From: Chryseobacterium lactis
GTDB lineage: Bacteria > Bacteroidota > Bacteroidia > Flavobacteriales > Weeksellaceae
Assembly (NCBI RefSeq): GCF_003815875.1
Contig: NZ_CP033924.1
Span: 62,001 to 126,000, forward strand
Direction of reading: 5' to 3'
DNA: 64,000 nt
Below, one piece after another: positions 34,379-43,098 of this stretch. The translations under genes were made by a program, and so were the position numbers. Numbering within the stretch: position 1 is the first letter of the stretch; every line of letters begins with the position of its first letter. The notes under the pieces were generated by a model. It saw only the letters and a program-made list of their open reading frames with translations, searched no databases and was not told the origin of the DNA.

Positions 34379-35143
34379 ATGAAAAGAGCACTCTCAATGT
34401 ATATGTTTGATAAAGACAAAGCTTCCACCCGGCTTTATGAAGATCTTCAGCACAGGTTATATCATACCCAGACGTTCAGGGATTACATTGAAGAAAGAAA
34501 AAGAGAGCCTAATACCGATAACATCAGTTTCGAAAATATTCTGGAAACTGTAAAAAATGATATTAATCTCATTACTATTGACGACCTGCTTGAAATCACC
34601 TTATTCTTCAATAGTCAGTTGTATCCGTTGTTTTCACAGGATTCTTCGGAAGTAAGAGTAAAATATATTGAGGACCTGTATGATTATTTAGGGATTACCT
34701 GCCTCTACCAACTTCCTGATTCAGCCTGTACAGCGTATTCTTATCAATACGAATGGTATACGGAAACTTTTCCCATTGACCGGTTGTATAAAGACAAAGG
34801 TGCGAACATCCGATCAGATGATTTTTTACATTTCAATGACTATGTAATTCTGGTAGCCAAAGGACTTATTGATACTAAAGTAATTGAATATGAATGTGAA
34901 CTGACCAGTCATGAAGAACTGATAATCGAGACAATAAAAACTGAATACCAGGATCATGTTCTGCTTCTTGAGATTATTGAGGAGCAGGTGAAATTTCTTG
35001 TCAGGATATTTTATCCGGATGACCGAAGTCCTTATGTTCACACCGTCTATCATGCTTGTGAGTTTTTAAAACAATCTATACAAATGAAATCCATGATTAA
35101 TACTAAAAACAATCCGAGAATTGTTATCTTAGATTCTTATTAA
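34379..35143 (+). CDS. Hypothetical protein, 254 residues
   Basis: No family recognised. A soluble acidic protein without signal peptide. The mid-region is rich in Tyr, Asp and Glu (CLYQLPDSACTAYSYQYEWY), and the C-terminus is basic-polar (KSMINTKNNPRIVILDSY). ATG 34379 is 16 bases after the exonuclease stop; another ATG seven codons in (MYMFDKDKAS) is possible. Its TAA overlaps the ATG of the following GNAT gene (TAATG), so the two are translationally coupled. Being sandwiched between an exonuclease and an acetyltransferase gives no safe function. Confidence 0.65.
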   Translation: MKRALSMYMFDKDKASTRLYEDLQHRLYHTQTFRDYIEERKREPNTDNISFENILETVKNDINLITIDDLLEITLFFNSQLYPLFSQDSSEVRVKYIEDLYDYLGITCLYQLPDSACTAYSYQYEWYTETFPIDRLYKDKGANIRSDDFLHFNDYVILVAKGLIDTKVIEYECELTSHEELIIETIKTEYQDHVLLLEIIEEQVKFLVRIFYPDDRSPYVHTVYHACEFLKQSIQMKSMINTKNNPRIVILDSY

Positions 35144-35610
35144 TGCTAATTGGAACTCAAAAAATGATGAAGCCTCAACTTACCTATCAAAAAGCCACAG
35201 AAAACGATATTGACTATCTGCTTGATCTCAGAATCAAAACAATGGTTCCGCATTATGGGGATTCCGGTCTTCCAACAGACAGGGAAACAACTCTTCAAAG
35301 AGTTCTTTTTGAATTTGAAAAAGCAAACGTTATTTTTCTGGATCATCTTCCCGTTGGACTACTCAAAATAAATAAGGAGCATGATAATATAGAGGTTATG
35401 CAACTTCAGATTGATCCCAATCAACAAGGTAAAGGATTGGGAAGAATGATTCTGACTGATATTCTGGAAGAAGCGTCAAACAAAGGAAAAACAGTAACAT
35501 TAAGTGTTTTAAAAACCAATAAAGCACAACATCTCTATTCCAGCCTCGGTTTTAAAATTGTAGGCGAAGATGAACATTCTTACTTTATGAAAATAGAAAA
35601 CCGAGCATAA
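35143..35610 (+). CDS. GNAT family N-acetyltransferase
   Basis: 155 residues (a start at codon 8 or 9, MMKPQLTYQKATENDIDYLL, is also plausible). The acetyl-CoA motif is complete: MQLQIDPNQQGKGLGRMIL (Q-x-x-G-x-G). The strand-helix end is HLYSSLGFKIVGEDEHSYFM. The acceptor substrate is unknown. It is the last gene of the exonuclease unit; the CT-rich 70 bases beyond it separate it from the convergent Ter operon. Confidence 0.87.
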   Translation: MLIGTQKMMKPQLTYQKATENDIDYLLDLRIKTMVPHYGDSGLPTDRETTLQRVLFEFEKANVIFLDHLPVGLLKINKEHDNIEVMQLQIDPNQQGKGLGRMILTDILEEASNKGKTVTLSVLKTNKAQHLYSSLGFKIVGEDEHSYFMKIENRA

Positions 35611-35681
35611 ATAACAAACTCAATTACACGCTCACTCTCAAACCCTCTAACTCTAATATTCTCTCACTCTCCGACACAATC

Positions 35682-37196
35682 TCACCCATTATTTGCCATT
35701 GTCACATACATCAATCTTCCTCCTTCTTCCGCAGACAACAGTATTTTTTTACCGTCCGTTAACTCTACCATAGAACCCGGAGGAATCTCTTTTTGTTCTG
35801 TAATGTCTTTCATATCCGGTAAGCTTTGATTCACTAATACCCATTTCCCCTGATGAAAGGTGAAATACCCGACAGGCATTTTGTCCTGCATCGTCAGGTT
35901 TTCGTTGCGGATCACTTTCCTGGAAACATGCCATTTGAATAAATATTGATTATGATAGACCATCAACCGGTGGTTTTCCGGTTTCCATACCTCATCATCA
36001 AATTTGAAATACAAATCTAAAACCGGAAGTGTTCCCTGATGCAGAGTCCCGCAGAAAGGGCATTTTGGATTGCTGGTATTATCAAAAACATACCATTTTT
36101 CAGTACAACCGGAATTTTGACAAGGTTGTATGAGATCAACTGTTTTCAACAAAGCAGTTTCCCATTCATTAGCAGTGGGGCGTCTGATCGGATCATGCAA
36201 TCCGTCTACAAAGGCTTTTTTAAATAAATCCGAAATATAAGGTCCCGTTATGGTGTAGGGAATGGTATCAGGATCACCCCAGAAAGCATCCCATTTTCTA
36301 AGATGGTCGGCTCTTACTTTATTGGATGGATCGTTATGATGTTCTATGAACAGGGCTTTTTCACCCATAGATATTATTTCATCCTTTTCGGAATCAAGAT
36401 CCCATATTTTTCCGCCCCGCAAAGGATGTCTTCTCAACAGATACATATAAATAAGGACTGCAAGAGCATGTAAATCCGTTTTCTGGTTGGGAAGATGCCT
36501 GCCTGGATCCTGAAGTCCCAGGTGTTTTGTTTTTAAAACCTCAGGAGCAATGAAATCGGCAGTACCAATGACTTCAGGTGGGAAGAGTTTCGGAACGACG
36601 AGTCCGTCAATATCAATAATACAGGCAGATTTGGTAACAGGATCTACCAAAATATTATTGTAAGAAAGATCAGAATGCGCCAGTCCCATTTGATGTAATT
36701 TTTTAACACCCCTGCTTATATTAATTCCGATCTGAAAATAGCTAAGCCAATCACCCAACTCCGATTGATCAAGCCTCAGCGGGTATTGCTGGTTCCTGAA
36801 CATCGGTGCTGTAAACCATTTCCCTACTTTATCTTCCCCCTGAATATTATCTGAACCTATATACCCTTTGGAAAAGAAAAATTTCTGATGATAAACAGGA
36901 ACAACAATTCCTGTTAGCTTTCCCTTTTCAACAATATCGTACGGCCATCTGAAAATTTCATTCAGGAAATATTCAGCAGCATTTCCTTTTTGTATATTTT
37001 GCAGATATGTAGAGACAATTCTCATGATCCTTTCTTTCTGACCTTCATCCAGCGGACTTCGGTAAAAAGCAATAACATAGTCTCTGTCCGGAGAAAAGTA
37101 AACATCCTTTACGCCTCCCTGAATGGGCTTTTCATCAACATATTCGTAAGATTTGGCTGTGTCCAGAACGGAAACAACCTTAATGGTCTTTTTCAT
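35682..37196 (-). CDS. Ter-associated protein kinase with zinc ribbon
   Basis: A 504-residue kinase-like protein. The catalytic loop is HSDLSYNN (174-181), with IDIDG (about 194-198) in the DFG position and GTADFIAPE (211-219) as activation segment/APE. Cys359, Cys364, Cys379 and Cys382 form a zinc ribbon. The C-terminal ~110 residues are beta-rich and may bind partners. The N-lobe is unusual and the glycine loop is weak (PIQGGVKDVY). With the PP2C and vWA genes upstream it forms the TerY-phosphorylation triad described for Ter stress systems. Last gene of the operon, 3 bases after the phosphatase. Confidence 0.82.
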   Translation of the reverse strand: MKKTIKVVSVLDTAKSYEYVDEKPIQGGVKDVYFSPDRDYVIAFYRSPLDEGQKERIMRIVSTYLQNIQKGNAAEYFLNEIFRWPYDIVEKGKLTGIVVPVYHQKFFFSKGYIGSDNIQGEDKVGKWFTAPMFRNQQYPLRLDQSELGDWLSYFQIGINISRGVKKLHQMGLAHSDLSYNNILVDPVTKSACIIDIDGLVVPKLFPPEVIGTADFIAPEVLKTKHLGLQDPGRHLPNQKTDLHALAVLIYMYLLRRHPLRGGKIWDLDSEKDEIISMGEKALFIEHHNDPSNKVRADHLRKWDAFWGDPDTIPYTITGPYISDLFKKAFVDGLHDPIRRPTANEWETALLKTVDLIQPCQNSGCTEKWYVFDNTSNPKCPFCGTLHQGTLPVLDLYFKFDDEVWKPENHRLMVYHNQYLFKWHVSRKVIRNENLTMQDKMPVGYFTFHQGKWVLVNQSLPDMKDITEQKEIPPGSMVELTDGKKILLSAEEGGRLMYVTMANNG

Positions 37197-37199
37197 GTT

Positions 37200-38468
37200 T
37201 TAATAAATTATAGCCAATGTTCTGTCATCGTGATTTCCTCTGCTCCAGAAATCACTCCAATCCAGGAGTTGTTGTTCAATTTCTATATCATTAGTAAAAT
37301 CGACTTGTGCCTGATCATCATTATTACCACTCAGATCATTGAAGAAGGTCTTCCAGCTTTCCAGATCTTCCAGTTTATTTTCGGTAGCGAATTTAGCATC
37401 ATAAATACCATCAGTCATTAGGACAAGGTGTGAAAAGTTATCCACACAGGTAATTCCAAAACGGGAAACAATCTTTTCGCTGAAAATTTCTTTCATCGTG
37501 ATAAAACGTGTACCACCACTGAATTCTCCCACATCCATTGTATTCAAAAGTTGCACTTTAGAAAAATCAGAATTGATAAGGTTAATGGGACAGTCTCCCA
37601 CTCCGAAAGTCAGGATCACATACCCGAAACTGAATTTTTTAACCAATGCAAAAATAAGGGTGGCATTAAGGTCATTCACGGAAAGATTATTTTCTGTCGC
37701 GATCTTTTCCAGCGATTGATAAGCAGACAAAGTTCCCTGATACAAAAGCCTTAGGATATTTTGTCTGCTTACAGATTCTATCTCGCAGGATGTATCAGAA
37801 GAATAAAGCTCCTGAATATTTTCATCAACCTCCTTTATAATCTGATAAGAATTAAAAAAATGATTGATTGAATTGACTGCAACCCTGGAACCTTCTCTTG
37901 CCAACTTTGCTGATCCGGCACCATCTGAAATGGAAATAATATTCCACCCCGAAGGAAGTTCAAGAACGGAAAAATCATCTTCTCTGAATTTCCCTTCATG
38001 CGCGTGAGATCTTCCTCTTTTCGAGGCAATGACAATTTTTTTGTCTGAAAATTTTCCTTTAAATGAGGCTTCATCCGGTTTATAGAAATCAGCATTTTTG
38101 TCAGCCGGAATATTCTTCCACAAATCTTTTGGATTGGCATTGACAAATAGCTGTATTTTTTTTATTTCAAGATTCTTTGGATCACCGGTATGGTAAAATT
38201 CAATAGTTAAATTATAAACATTGGCCGCTGCCGGAATTCCCGATATTTTATCACTCTCAAAAACAAGTCCGGTTTCTTCCAGGTTTTCAATATTTTTGAT
38301 TTTTATATTTGAAAAACCATCCATATCAAAACAGAATTCATAAAACTGTTTAGAACTTGCATTTTTTAAGACCCAATGAGCTTCCCTGAACTCTTCTTTC
38401 TCTTTTTCAATAACAGATTTGTCCATATTTTTTTTTGAAGCTCCAAAATAAAATGAAGGTATTTTCAT
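37200..38468 (-). CDS. PP2C-type protein phosphatase, Ter operon
   Basis: A 422-residue protein. Residues ~1-135 form an N-terminal domain I cannot name. From about 145 there is a PP2C fold: EDDF and SDGAGSAKLAREGS (181-194, metal-binding Asp and Gly), TFGVGDCPINLI later, then LVLMTDGIYDAKF with the second Asp. This should remove phosphate from Ser/Thr set by the adjacent kinase, so the pair would work as a switch on the vWA/TerD proteins. It sits between the zinc-binding vWA gene (5 bases) and the kinase gene. Confidence 0.83.
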   Translation of the reverse strand: MKIPSFYFGASKKNMDKSVIEKEKEEFREAHWVLKNASSKQFYEFCFDMDGFSNIKIKNIENLEETGLVFESDKISGIPAAANVYNLTIEFYHTGDPKNLEIKKIQLFVNANPKDLWKNIPADKNADFYKPDEASFKGKFSDKKIVIASKRGRSHAHEGKFREDDFSVLELPSGWNIISISDGAGSAKLAREGSRVAVNSINHFFNSYQIIKEVDENIQELYSSDTSCEIESVSRQNILRLLYQGTLSAYQSLEKIATENNLSVNDLNATLIFALVKKFSFGYVILTFGVGDCPINLINSDFSKVQLLNTMDVGEFSGGTRFITMKEIFSEKIVSRFGITCVDNFSHLVLMTDGIYDAKFATENKLEDLESWKTFFNDLSGNNDDQAQVDFTNDIEIEQQLLDWSDFWSRGNHDDRTLAIIY

Positions 38469-38473
38469 AGGCT

Positions 38474-39517
38474 TTATCCCAATGTTCTGTTGATATCAAA
38501 TCCTTCGCTGGAAAAGCCATAATAATCGGATGTTCCACACCACGGACATTTATTATATCCTTCACCGCTCAAGCAATGAATACCTCCACAAGAGCAAGTT
38601 GCCAATGCTATAGGATTGGCACAATGAGGACAGGAAGTCCCTCCCTGCAATTCTTCTATGGAAATCTTCAAATTACTCCTCTGTGAAGACGAAAGCCTGT
38701 AATATGCCTTTTCATCAATTTTATAAGCTCCATCTAATCTGTAATATCTCGTAGACATTCCAGGAATACTCGATTCTGCGAATGTCTTTTTAAATTTCAT
38801 CAGATATAACTTTTCAGTTTCCGAACATTTTCCGTTTAAAACAACAAAATTATTGTCCGGGAATCTCTGTTCCATTTCCGGATCTACTTTTTCAAGAATA
38901 ACAGAATCTATTTTAGAAAGATTAATCCCTTCTTTCTTTGCCTCGGTAACACTCTGGCTGGTTGTTTTGATAGAATCGGTAACCCATTTAAAGAATTCTT
39001 TATAAGAATTTTCATCCGTATTATTAAACAATAAAACATTCTCGGCCAGAGAACCCAGAAGCTTGTAGTTTGTATTTTCACCTATGGATACTGCAATTGT
39101 ATTGGCTTTCCCATTATATTTATTGTTCCATCGTTCAATAGCTTTCGTGGCATCATCGGTTGGCACTCCGTCTGTAAACAGAAAAACAATAGGCTTCCAG
39201 TCACCTTTCCGATCATATGTGGTTTTTACAATATCACGGTCGATACAGTCCATAATTTTAATTAAACCCTGAGATAATGAAGTACCGCTTCCGATAGGAA
39301 TCTTCGGTGGGTAAAAACTGATAATATCCTGAAGCGGAGTAATCACCTCTGCCTCTCCCGCAAAACCTACCACAGAAATGTAAACTGTTTCTAAGGAATA
39401 GGGATCCTTTTTTAATTCTCTGATGATATTGGCAATACCTTCCTGTACCTGCTCAATAGGATCTCCTACCATAGATTCGGAGATATCTACTAAAAAATAA
39501 ATAGGTAATCTTCTCAT
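38474..39517 (-). CDS. TerY-like vWA protein with C-terminal metal-binding domain
   Basis: A 347-residue vWA protein. MIDAS residues are present: DISES (11-15), Thr79 in GSGTSLS, and Asp116 in FTDGVP. Residues ~295-345 hold seven cysteines and a His (SCPHC, ATCSCGGIHC, NKCPWC) like the TerY-C metal-binding domain, and a linker lies between. vWA domains with intact MIDAS bind partner proteins through Mg. In Ter systems TerY proteins act as scaffolds linking TerD proteins to the kinase/phosphatase pair. Follows the smaller vWA gene by 18 bases. Confidence 0.85.
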   Translation of the reverse strand: MRRLPIYFLVDISESMVGDPIEQVQEGIANIIRELKKDPYSLETVYISVVGFAGEAEVITPLQDIISFYPPKIPIGSGTSLSQGLIKIMDCIDRDIVKTTYDRKGDWKPIVFLFTDGVPTDDATKAIERWNNKYNGKANTIAVSIGENTNYKLLGSLAENVLLFNNTDENSYKEFFKWVTDSIKTTSQSVTEAKKEGINLSKIDSVILEKVDPEMEQRFPDNNFVVLNGKCSETEKLYLMKFKKTFAESSIPGMSTRYYRLDGAYKIDEKAYYRLSSSQRSNLKISIEELQGGTSCPHCANPIALATCSCGGIHCLSGEGYNKCPWCGTSDYYGFSSEGFDINRTLG

Positions 39518-39535
39518 ACCTGTACAAACAATTTT

Positions 39536-40174
39536 TTAAATAATAATATTAAGTTCTGATGGTGGCGGAGGCAATGTAATTACTTCTCCCGTACTTTGTG
39601 ATTTCCCTCCCTGAGTGATAGATGAACTGACCCACCTGAAAAAGGAAGAAAGTGTAATAGCGTCTGTAGTATCCAATTTTACTACGTGATCTGTAAGTTC
39701 CTTAAGAAACTGTTCATCTGCTTTAGGACCCGCTGCACAACCTACAATAGCCCCAAACTCAAGATCCCTGAGCACAGGAATCATCTGTCTGTATTTCTGA
39801 AGGTCCGAAGGCTTCCCGTCAGTAAATATAAAAAGTAACGGCTGCCAGTCTCCTTTCTCATCGGCAGAACCTTTCACAATCTCTTTTTTTACAAGCTCTG
39901 CAACCATTTCCAATGCAGCTCCCGTATGCGTTGGCCCACTATCAGGGCAGGTAATTTCCATAGGATAAAAATTGGCAAGACCAATCAATGGAACAATATT
40001 CCTGACCTCCCTGTCAAAAGTGATCACGCTAAGGTGAAGGCTGTCCATCGCCTGCGGATCTGCACGAAGCATACTGATAAGCCCATTGAATCCGTTATTC
40101 AATGCCTGGATAGGTTCTCCGTTCATAGAACCGGAAGTATCCAATAAAAAATAGGCTAATAATCTTCTGGTCAT
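39536..40174 (-). CDS. terY: TerY-like vWA domain protein
   Basis: A 212-residue single vWA domain with complete MIDAS: DTSGSM (12-17), Thr84 in PTHTG and Asp119 in FTDGKPSD. It ends in a proline-rich tail (ITLPPPPSELNIII). No membrane segment, so cytoplasmic. It is the short form that typically accompanies TerD. Directly upstream, a tail-like sequence (PPPASEL) overlaps its ATG, suggesting loss of a neighbouring paralogue. Confidence 0.85.
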   Translation of the reverse strand: MTRRLLAYFLLDTSGSMNGEPIQALNNGFNGLISMLRADPQAMDSLHLSVITFDREVRNIVPLIGLANFYPMEITCPDSGPTHTGAALEMVAELVKKEIVKGSADEKGDWQPLLFIFTDGKPSDLQKYRQMIPVLRDLEFGAIVGCAAGPKADEQFLKELTDHVVKLDTTDAITLSSFFRWVSSSITQGGKSQSTGEVITLPPPPSELNIII

Positions 40175-40223
40175 TATAAGACAATATTAATTCTGAAGCC
40201 GGCGGAGGAAGTCGAAGACTTCC
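40174..40223 (-). pseudogene. Possible 3' remnant of a further terY-like gene
   Basis: On the minus strand, 40223-40174 would encode LRLPPPASEL and, allowing one missing base, NIVL plus a TAA that overlaps the terY ATG (TAATG). This closely parallels the intact terY tail (ITLPPPPSELNIII). Upstream coding is lost. The region 40193-40234 also forms a strong hairpin (AAGCCGGC/GCCGGCTT outside, GGAAGTC/GACTTCC inside). Inference from a short match. Confidence 0.4.
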
Positions 40224-40259
40224 AAGCCGGCTTTAGATATGTTGAATAAAATGTAAAAC

Positions 40260-40937
40260 TTAGTTTGAATAGGAATACTGCTGTCTCAGAATATCAATGA
40301 AGTTATCTGTATGATGAGGTTCTCCTACTGCACGGAATTTCCAGTCTCCATTGTGACGGTATGCTTCAGCAAAAACCATCGCACACATTCCGTTCATACT
40401 TGAATCTCCGGAAAGACTGTATTTTGTAATTTCTTTTCCTGTGGCATCCACTGCACGGACAAAAGCATTTTCAATCAATCCGAAATGCTGATTATTGGTC
40501 CTTCCCTGATAAATTGTAACAAGAAATACAATTTTCTGATAGCTTTGATCCAATTGATCCAGCTTGACAATGATCTGCTCATCATCTCCATCTCCCGCAC
40601 CGGTTCTGTTGTCTCCCGTCAGCCACACATTTCCACTAGGATGCTGCATAGAATTGAAAAAAACAACATCTCCCTGGTACAACCCCATTTGCCTTCCATC
40701 ATTTGTCTGAACCGTCTTTCCAAGATTGGCTACCTTACCGTTTCCATCCAGAAGAAAGGCTATTGCATCGAGATCATATTCAGCTTCTTTATTGAATAGT
40801 TTCCCCAAGAAACCTCCTCCCTGCTTTTTCACGTCCCATCCTAAGCCGATTGTTACTTTTGAAAGGTCATAAACACTCTCTCCGCGGTCATTTTTTCTTA
40901 AATCTATCGTTTGACCTTTCTGTAAATTAATTGCCAT
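40260..40937 (-). CDS. TerD family protein
   Basis: A 225-residue TerD-domain protein starting MAINLQKGQTIDL. The calcium-binding acidic motif GDNRTGAGDGDDEQ is at 108-121, and AEYDLDAIAFLL (52-63) is the usual second acidic patch. A short insertion (KKQGGGFLGKLFNKE, about 37-51) is not in the neighbouring TerD. TerD proteins bind Ca and form stress-linked complexes with the vWA proteins near the membrane. Second gene of the operon, 27 bases after the first TerD. Confidence 0.9.
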   Translation of the reverse strand: MAINLQKGQTIDLRKNDRGESVYDLSKVTIGLGWDVKKQGGGFLGKLFNKEAEYDLDAIAFLLDGNGKVANLGKTVQTNDGRQMGLYQGDVVFFNSMQHPSGNVWLTGDNRTGAGDGDDEQIIVKLDQLDQSYQKIVFLVTIYQGRTNNQHFGLIENAFVRAVDATGKEITKYSLSGDSSMNGMCAMVFAEAYRHNGDWKFRAVGEPHHTDNFIDILRQQYSYSN

Positions 40938-40964
40938 AGTTATCGTTTTGTGTATTTGCTTGTT

Positions 40965-41540
40965 TTATTTGATGATCTGCCCTTTATAATATTTCTCAAG
41001 GAAGAATCCTAAGTCTGCCCTGTATCCTATTCCTGAAGCTTCAAATTTCCAGCTTCCGTTTCTTTTATACAGTCTTCCGAATTCAACACCGGTTTCAATA
41101 GAGAAATCCTCATCCAGTTCATATTTTGCAATTTCCTGGTTTGAATGATTATCAACGACCCTGATGTATGAATTCCTCACCTGTCCGAAATTCTGTTTTC
41201 TCCTTTCAAAATCTTCGATGGTTACCACAAAAAGTATTTCCTCCACCCTTGAATCTACTTTATCAAGATCGATCACAATAGCTTCATCATCATCCCCATC
41301 ACTGTTTTTTCCACTGGGATCATCACCGGTATGGGTAAGTGCCCCATCCGGAGAATGCAGGTTATTATAAAAAACAAAATATTCTTCGCTTACTAATTTT
41401 CTGTCAGAATCGATCATAATTGCAGATGCATCGAGATCGAAGTCGTAGCCTGTCCCTTCATTAGGATCCCAACCAAGTCCTATCGTCATTTTTGTCAATC
41501 CGATCTCGATCTTTTGTCCTTTCTGTAGATTAATTGCCAT
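40965..41540 (-). CDS. TerD family protein
   Basis: A 191-residue TerD-domain protein (MAINLQKGQKIEIGLTKMTI). Acidic Ca-binding motif GDDPSGKNSDGDDDEA at 72-87 and YDFDLDASAIMI at 32-43. First gene of the six-gene Ter operon. Its product and the next TerD share their opening residues, so they arose by duplication. A minus-strand TAAATTTG (41606-41599) is a possible -7 box about 60 bases upstream, without a clear -33 element. terC is not in this window. Confidence 0.9.
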   Translation of the reverse strand: MAINLQKGQKIEIGLTKMTIGLGWDPNEGTGYDFDLDASAIMIDSDRKLVSEEYFVFYNNLHSPDGALTHTGDDPSGKNSDGDDDEAIVIDLDKVDSRVEEILFVVTIEDFERRKQNFGQVRNSYIRVVDNHSNQEIAKYELDEDFSIETGVEFGRLYKRNGSWKFEASGIGYRADLGFFLEKYYKGQIIK

Positions 41541-41656
41541 AGTGTTTTATATTATGATTTATTTTTTCCATTAAGATAAATTTGATTTATGAATTGACCA
41601 AATTTATTTCAAAAAAATATCCTCCCACTATACCTTTATGTAGTATTAGGGCATAA

Positions 41657-41684
41657 AAAAGTCCAATTTTTCAATTGGACTTTA
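41657..41684 (-). terminator. Terminator of the flippase-like gene
   Basis: GTCCAATT (41661-41668) and AATTGGAC (41673-41680) with flanking A/T pairs; on the minus strand the stem is followed by TTTTTT. Confidence 0.8.
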
Positions 41685-41712
41685 TATAATATAGGTTAGA
41701 ATCTATTTTTTA

Positions 41713-42732
41713 TCAATCGTTGTGCGAAACAGAAGCGTTTCTGGCCTTCGTCAACATGGGAATAGAAATAAGTCCCATTACCAGCATAATAACGATCTGA
41801 AGTGGTAAGGAAATAAACGAATACGTAAGCCCCATCTCTCCTCCAAGCTCAGCACTTTTACCCATCGAAATAAACAATGCCATAAACCCAAACTTCATAG
41901 CCAGGTTATAAGCCCCGATTCCGCCACTGGCAGGAATAATCATTCCCAGTGTCCCTACTACAATAATAAAAAAACCGTCTGCCGGGCTGAAACCCGATGT
42001 TTCAGGAAGTGCAAAACATACCAGATACGCAGCCAGATAATAGCAAATCCATATCCCCAGGGTATATATAATGAATTTTCCTTTTTCTTTTAATTTGAAA
42101 ATAGTAGTTAACCCTTGAAAAATTCCATCAATAAAACTAACAACTTTGCCTAGAAAAGGAAGGTTTGAAAGTCTCTTTTTAAATACAAAAAACAGAATAG
42201 TACCCCCGATCAATATCAACAGAGCCAATAAAATTTTATTTGGATTTACCTGAACTCCAGAGTTTTTGTAAAAGGACAAAATTGCATCATATTTAAATAA
42301 TAAAGTCAATCCCAAAAATCCCATCATACAAATCAGATCTACCACTCTTTCCAGAATGATCGTTCCAAAAGATTTATCTACAGGAACTTTTTCTACTCCA
42401 TATAACGCTGTTGCCCTGGCCAATTCGCCACTTCGCGGAATGGTAAGATTCATTAGATACCCGAAAGAAATCGACCAAAGTGAGTTTGAATTTGAAATTC
42501 TGTGCCCCATCGGTTCAAGCATCAGGTTCCAGCGGATTGCTCTGAACCAGTAAGCAAGCAGACCAAATACGGAAGCAAATAATACCCAGAGATAGTTTGC
42601 CTTTGCCAATGACTGTTGAATCACTTTAAAATCAAGCCCCTTTAAGGCAAGCCATAAAAAAAAGCCTGCAAAAGCAAGCGATATTACTATTGTGAGTATT
42701 GATTTTAAAGGACTTTTTGATGTTTTCTCCAT
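41713..42732 (-). CDS. Flippase-like integral membrane protein (LPG synthase TM / UPF0104 family)
   Basis: A 339-residue protein with about eight hydrophobic spans, of the lysylphosphatidylglycerol-synthase transmembrane family (GLLAYWFRAIRWNLMLEPMG; NLTIPRSGELARATALYGVE; GTLGMIIPASGGIGAYNLAM). The R..N...P.R.GE motif is typical. No catalytic synthase domain is attached, so lipid translocation or an envelope role is likely. It starts 3 bases after panD and shares its transcript. A second family member is at 60648-61505. Confidence 0.85.
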   Translation of the reverse strand: MEKTSKSPLKSILTIVISLAFAGFFLWLALKGLDFKVIQQSLAKANYLWVLFASVFGLLAYWFRAIRWNLMLEPMGHRISNSNSLWSISFGYLMNLTIPRSGELARATALYGVEKVPVDKSFGTIILERVVDLICMMGFLGLTLLFKYDAILSFYKNSGVQVNPNKILLALLILIGGTILFFVFKKRLSNLPFLGKVVSFIDGIFQGLTTIFKLKEKGKFIIYTLGIWICYYLAAYLVCFALPETSGFSPADGFFIIVVGTLGMIIPASGGIGAYNLAMKFGFMALFISMGKSAELGGEMGLTYSFISLPLQIVIMLVMGLISIPMLTKARNASVSHND

Positions 42733-42735
42733 GAA

Positions 42736-43086
42736 TTACGTAAGAAGGTTTGTTTTTTCATCCGGGAAAACTATTTTCGGCTGGAAGTCTTTGGCTTCTT
42801 CAGGTGTCATCTGCGCATAGGCAATAATGATAATAATATCATCTCTCTGAACTTTTCTTGCGGCAGGGCCATTAAGGCATACTTCTCCAGATTTTCTTTT
42901 CCCTTTGATAACATATGTATCAAAACGTTCTCCGTTGTTTACATTCACGATATAGACTCTTTCTCCCACTACCAATCCGGCAGCTTCTATAAGATCTTCA
43001 TCAATCGTTATACTTCCTATATAATTAAGGTCAGAGGCAGTTACTCTCACCCTGTGAATCTTAGACTTAAAAACTTCTATTAACAT
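42736..43086 (-). CDS. panD: Aspartate 1-decarboxylase
   Basis: A 116-residue pyruvoyl enzyme. The self-cleavage site Gly24-Ser25 lies in [10 protein letters not shown], and [20 protein letters not shown] is the family signature. It makes beta-alanine from aspartate for pantothenate/CoA synthesis. The minus TAAATTTG box (43098-43091) ends only four bases before the ATG, so the mRNA may be leaderless if that is the promoter. The flippase-like gene follows after 3 bases. Other pan genes are not in the window. Confidence 0.95.
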   Translation of the reverse strand: MLIEVFKSKIHRVRVTASDLNYIGSITIDEDLIEAAGLVVGERVYIVNVNNGERFDTYVIKGKRKSGEVCLNGPAARKVQRDDIIIIIAYAQMTPEEAKDFQPKIVFPDEKTNLLT

Positions 43087-43098
43087 ACTGCAAATTTA

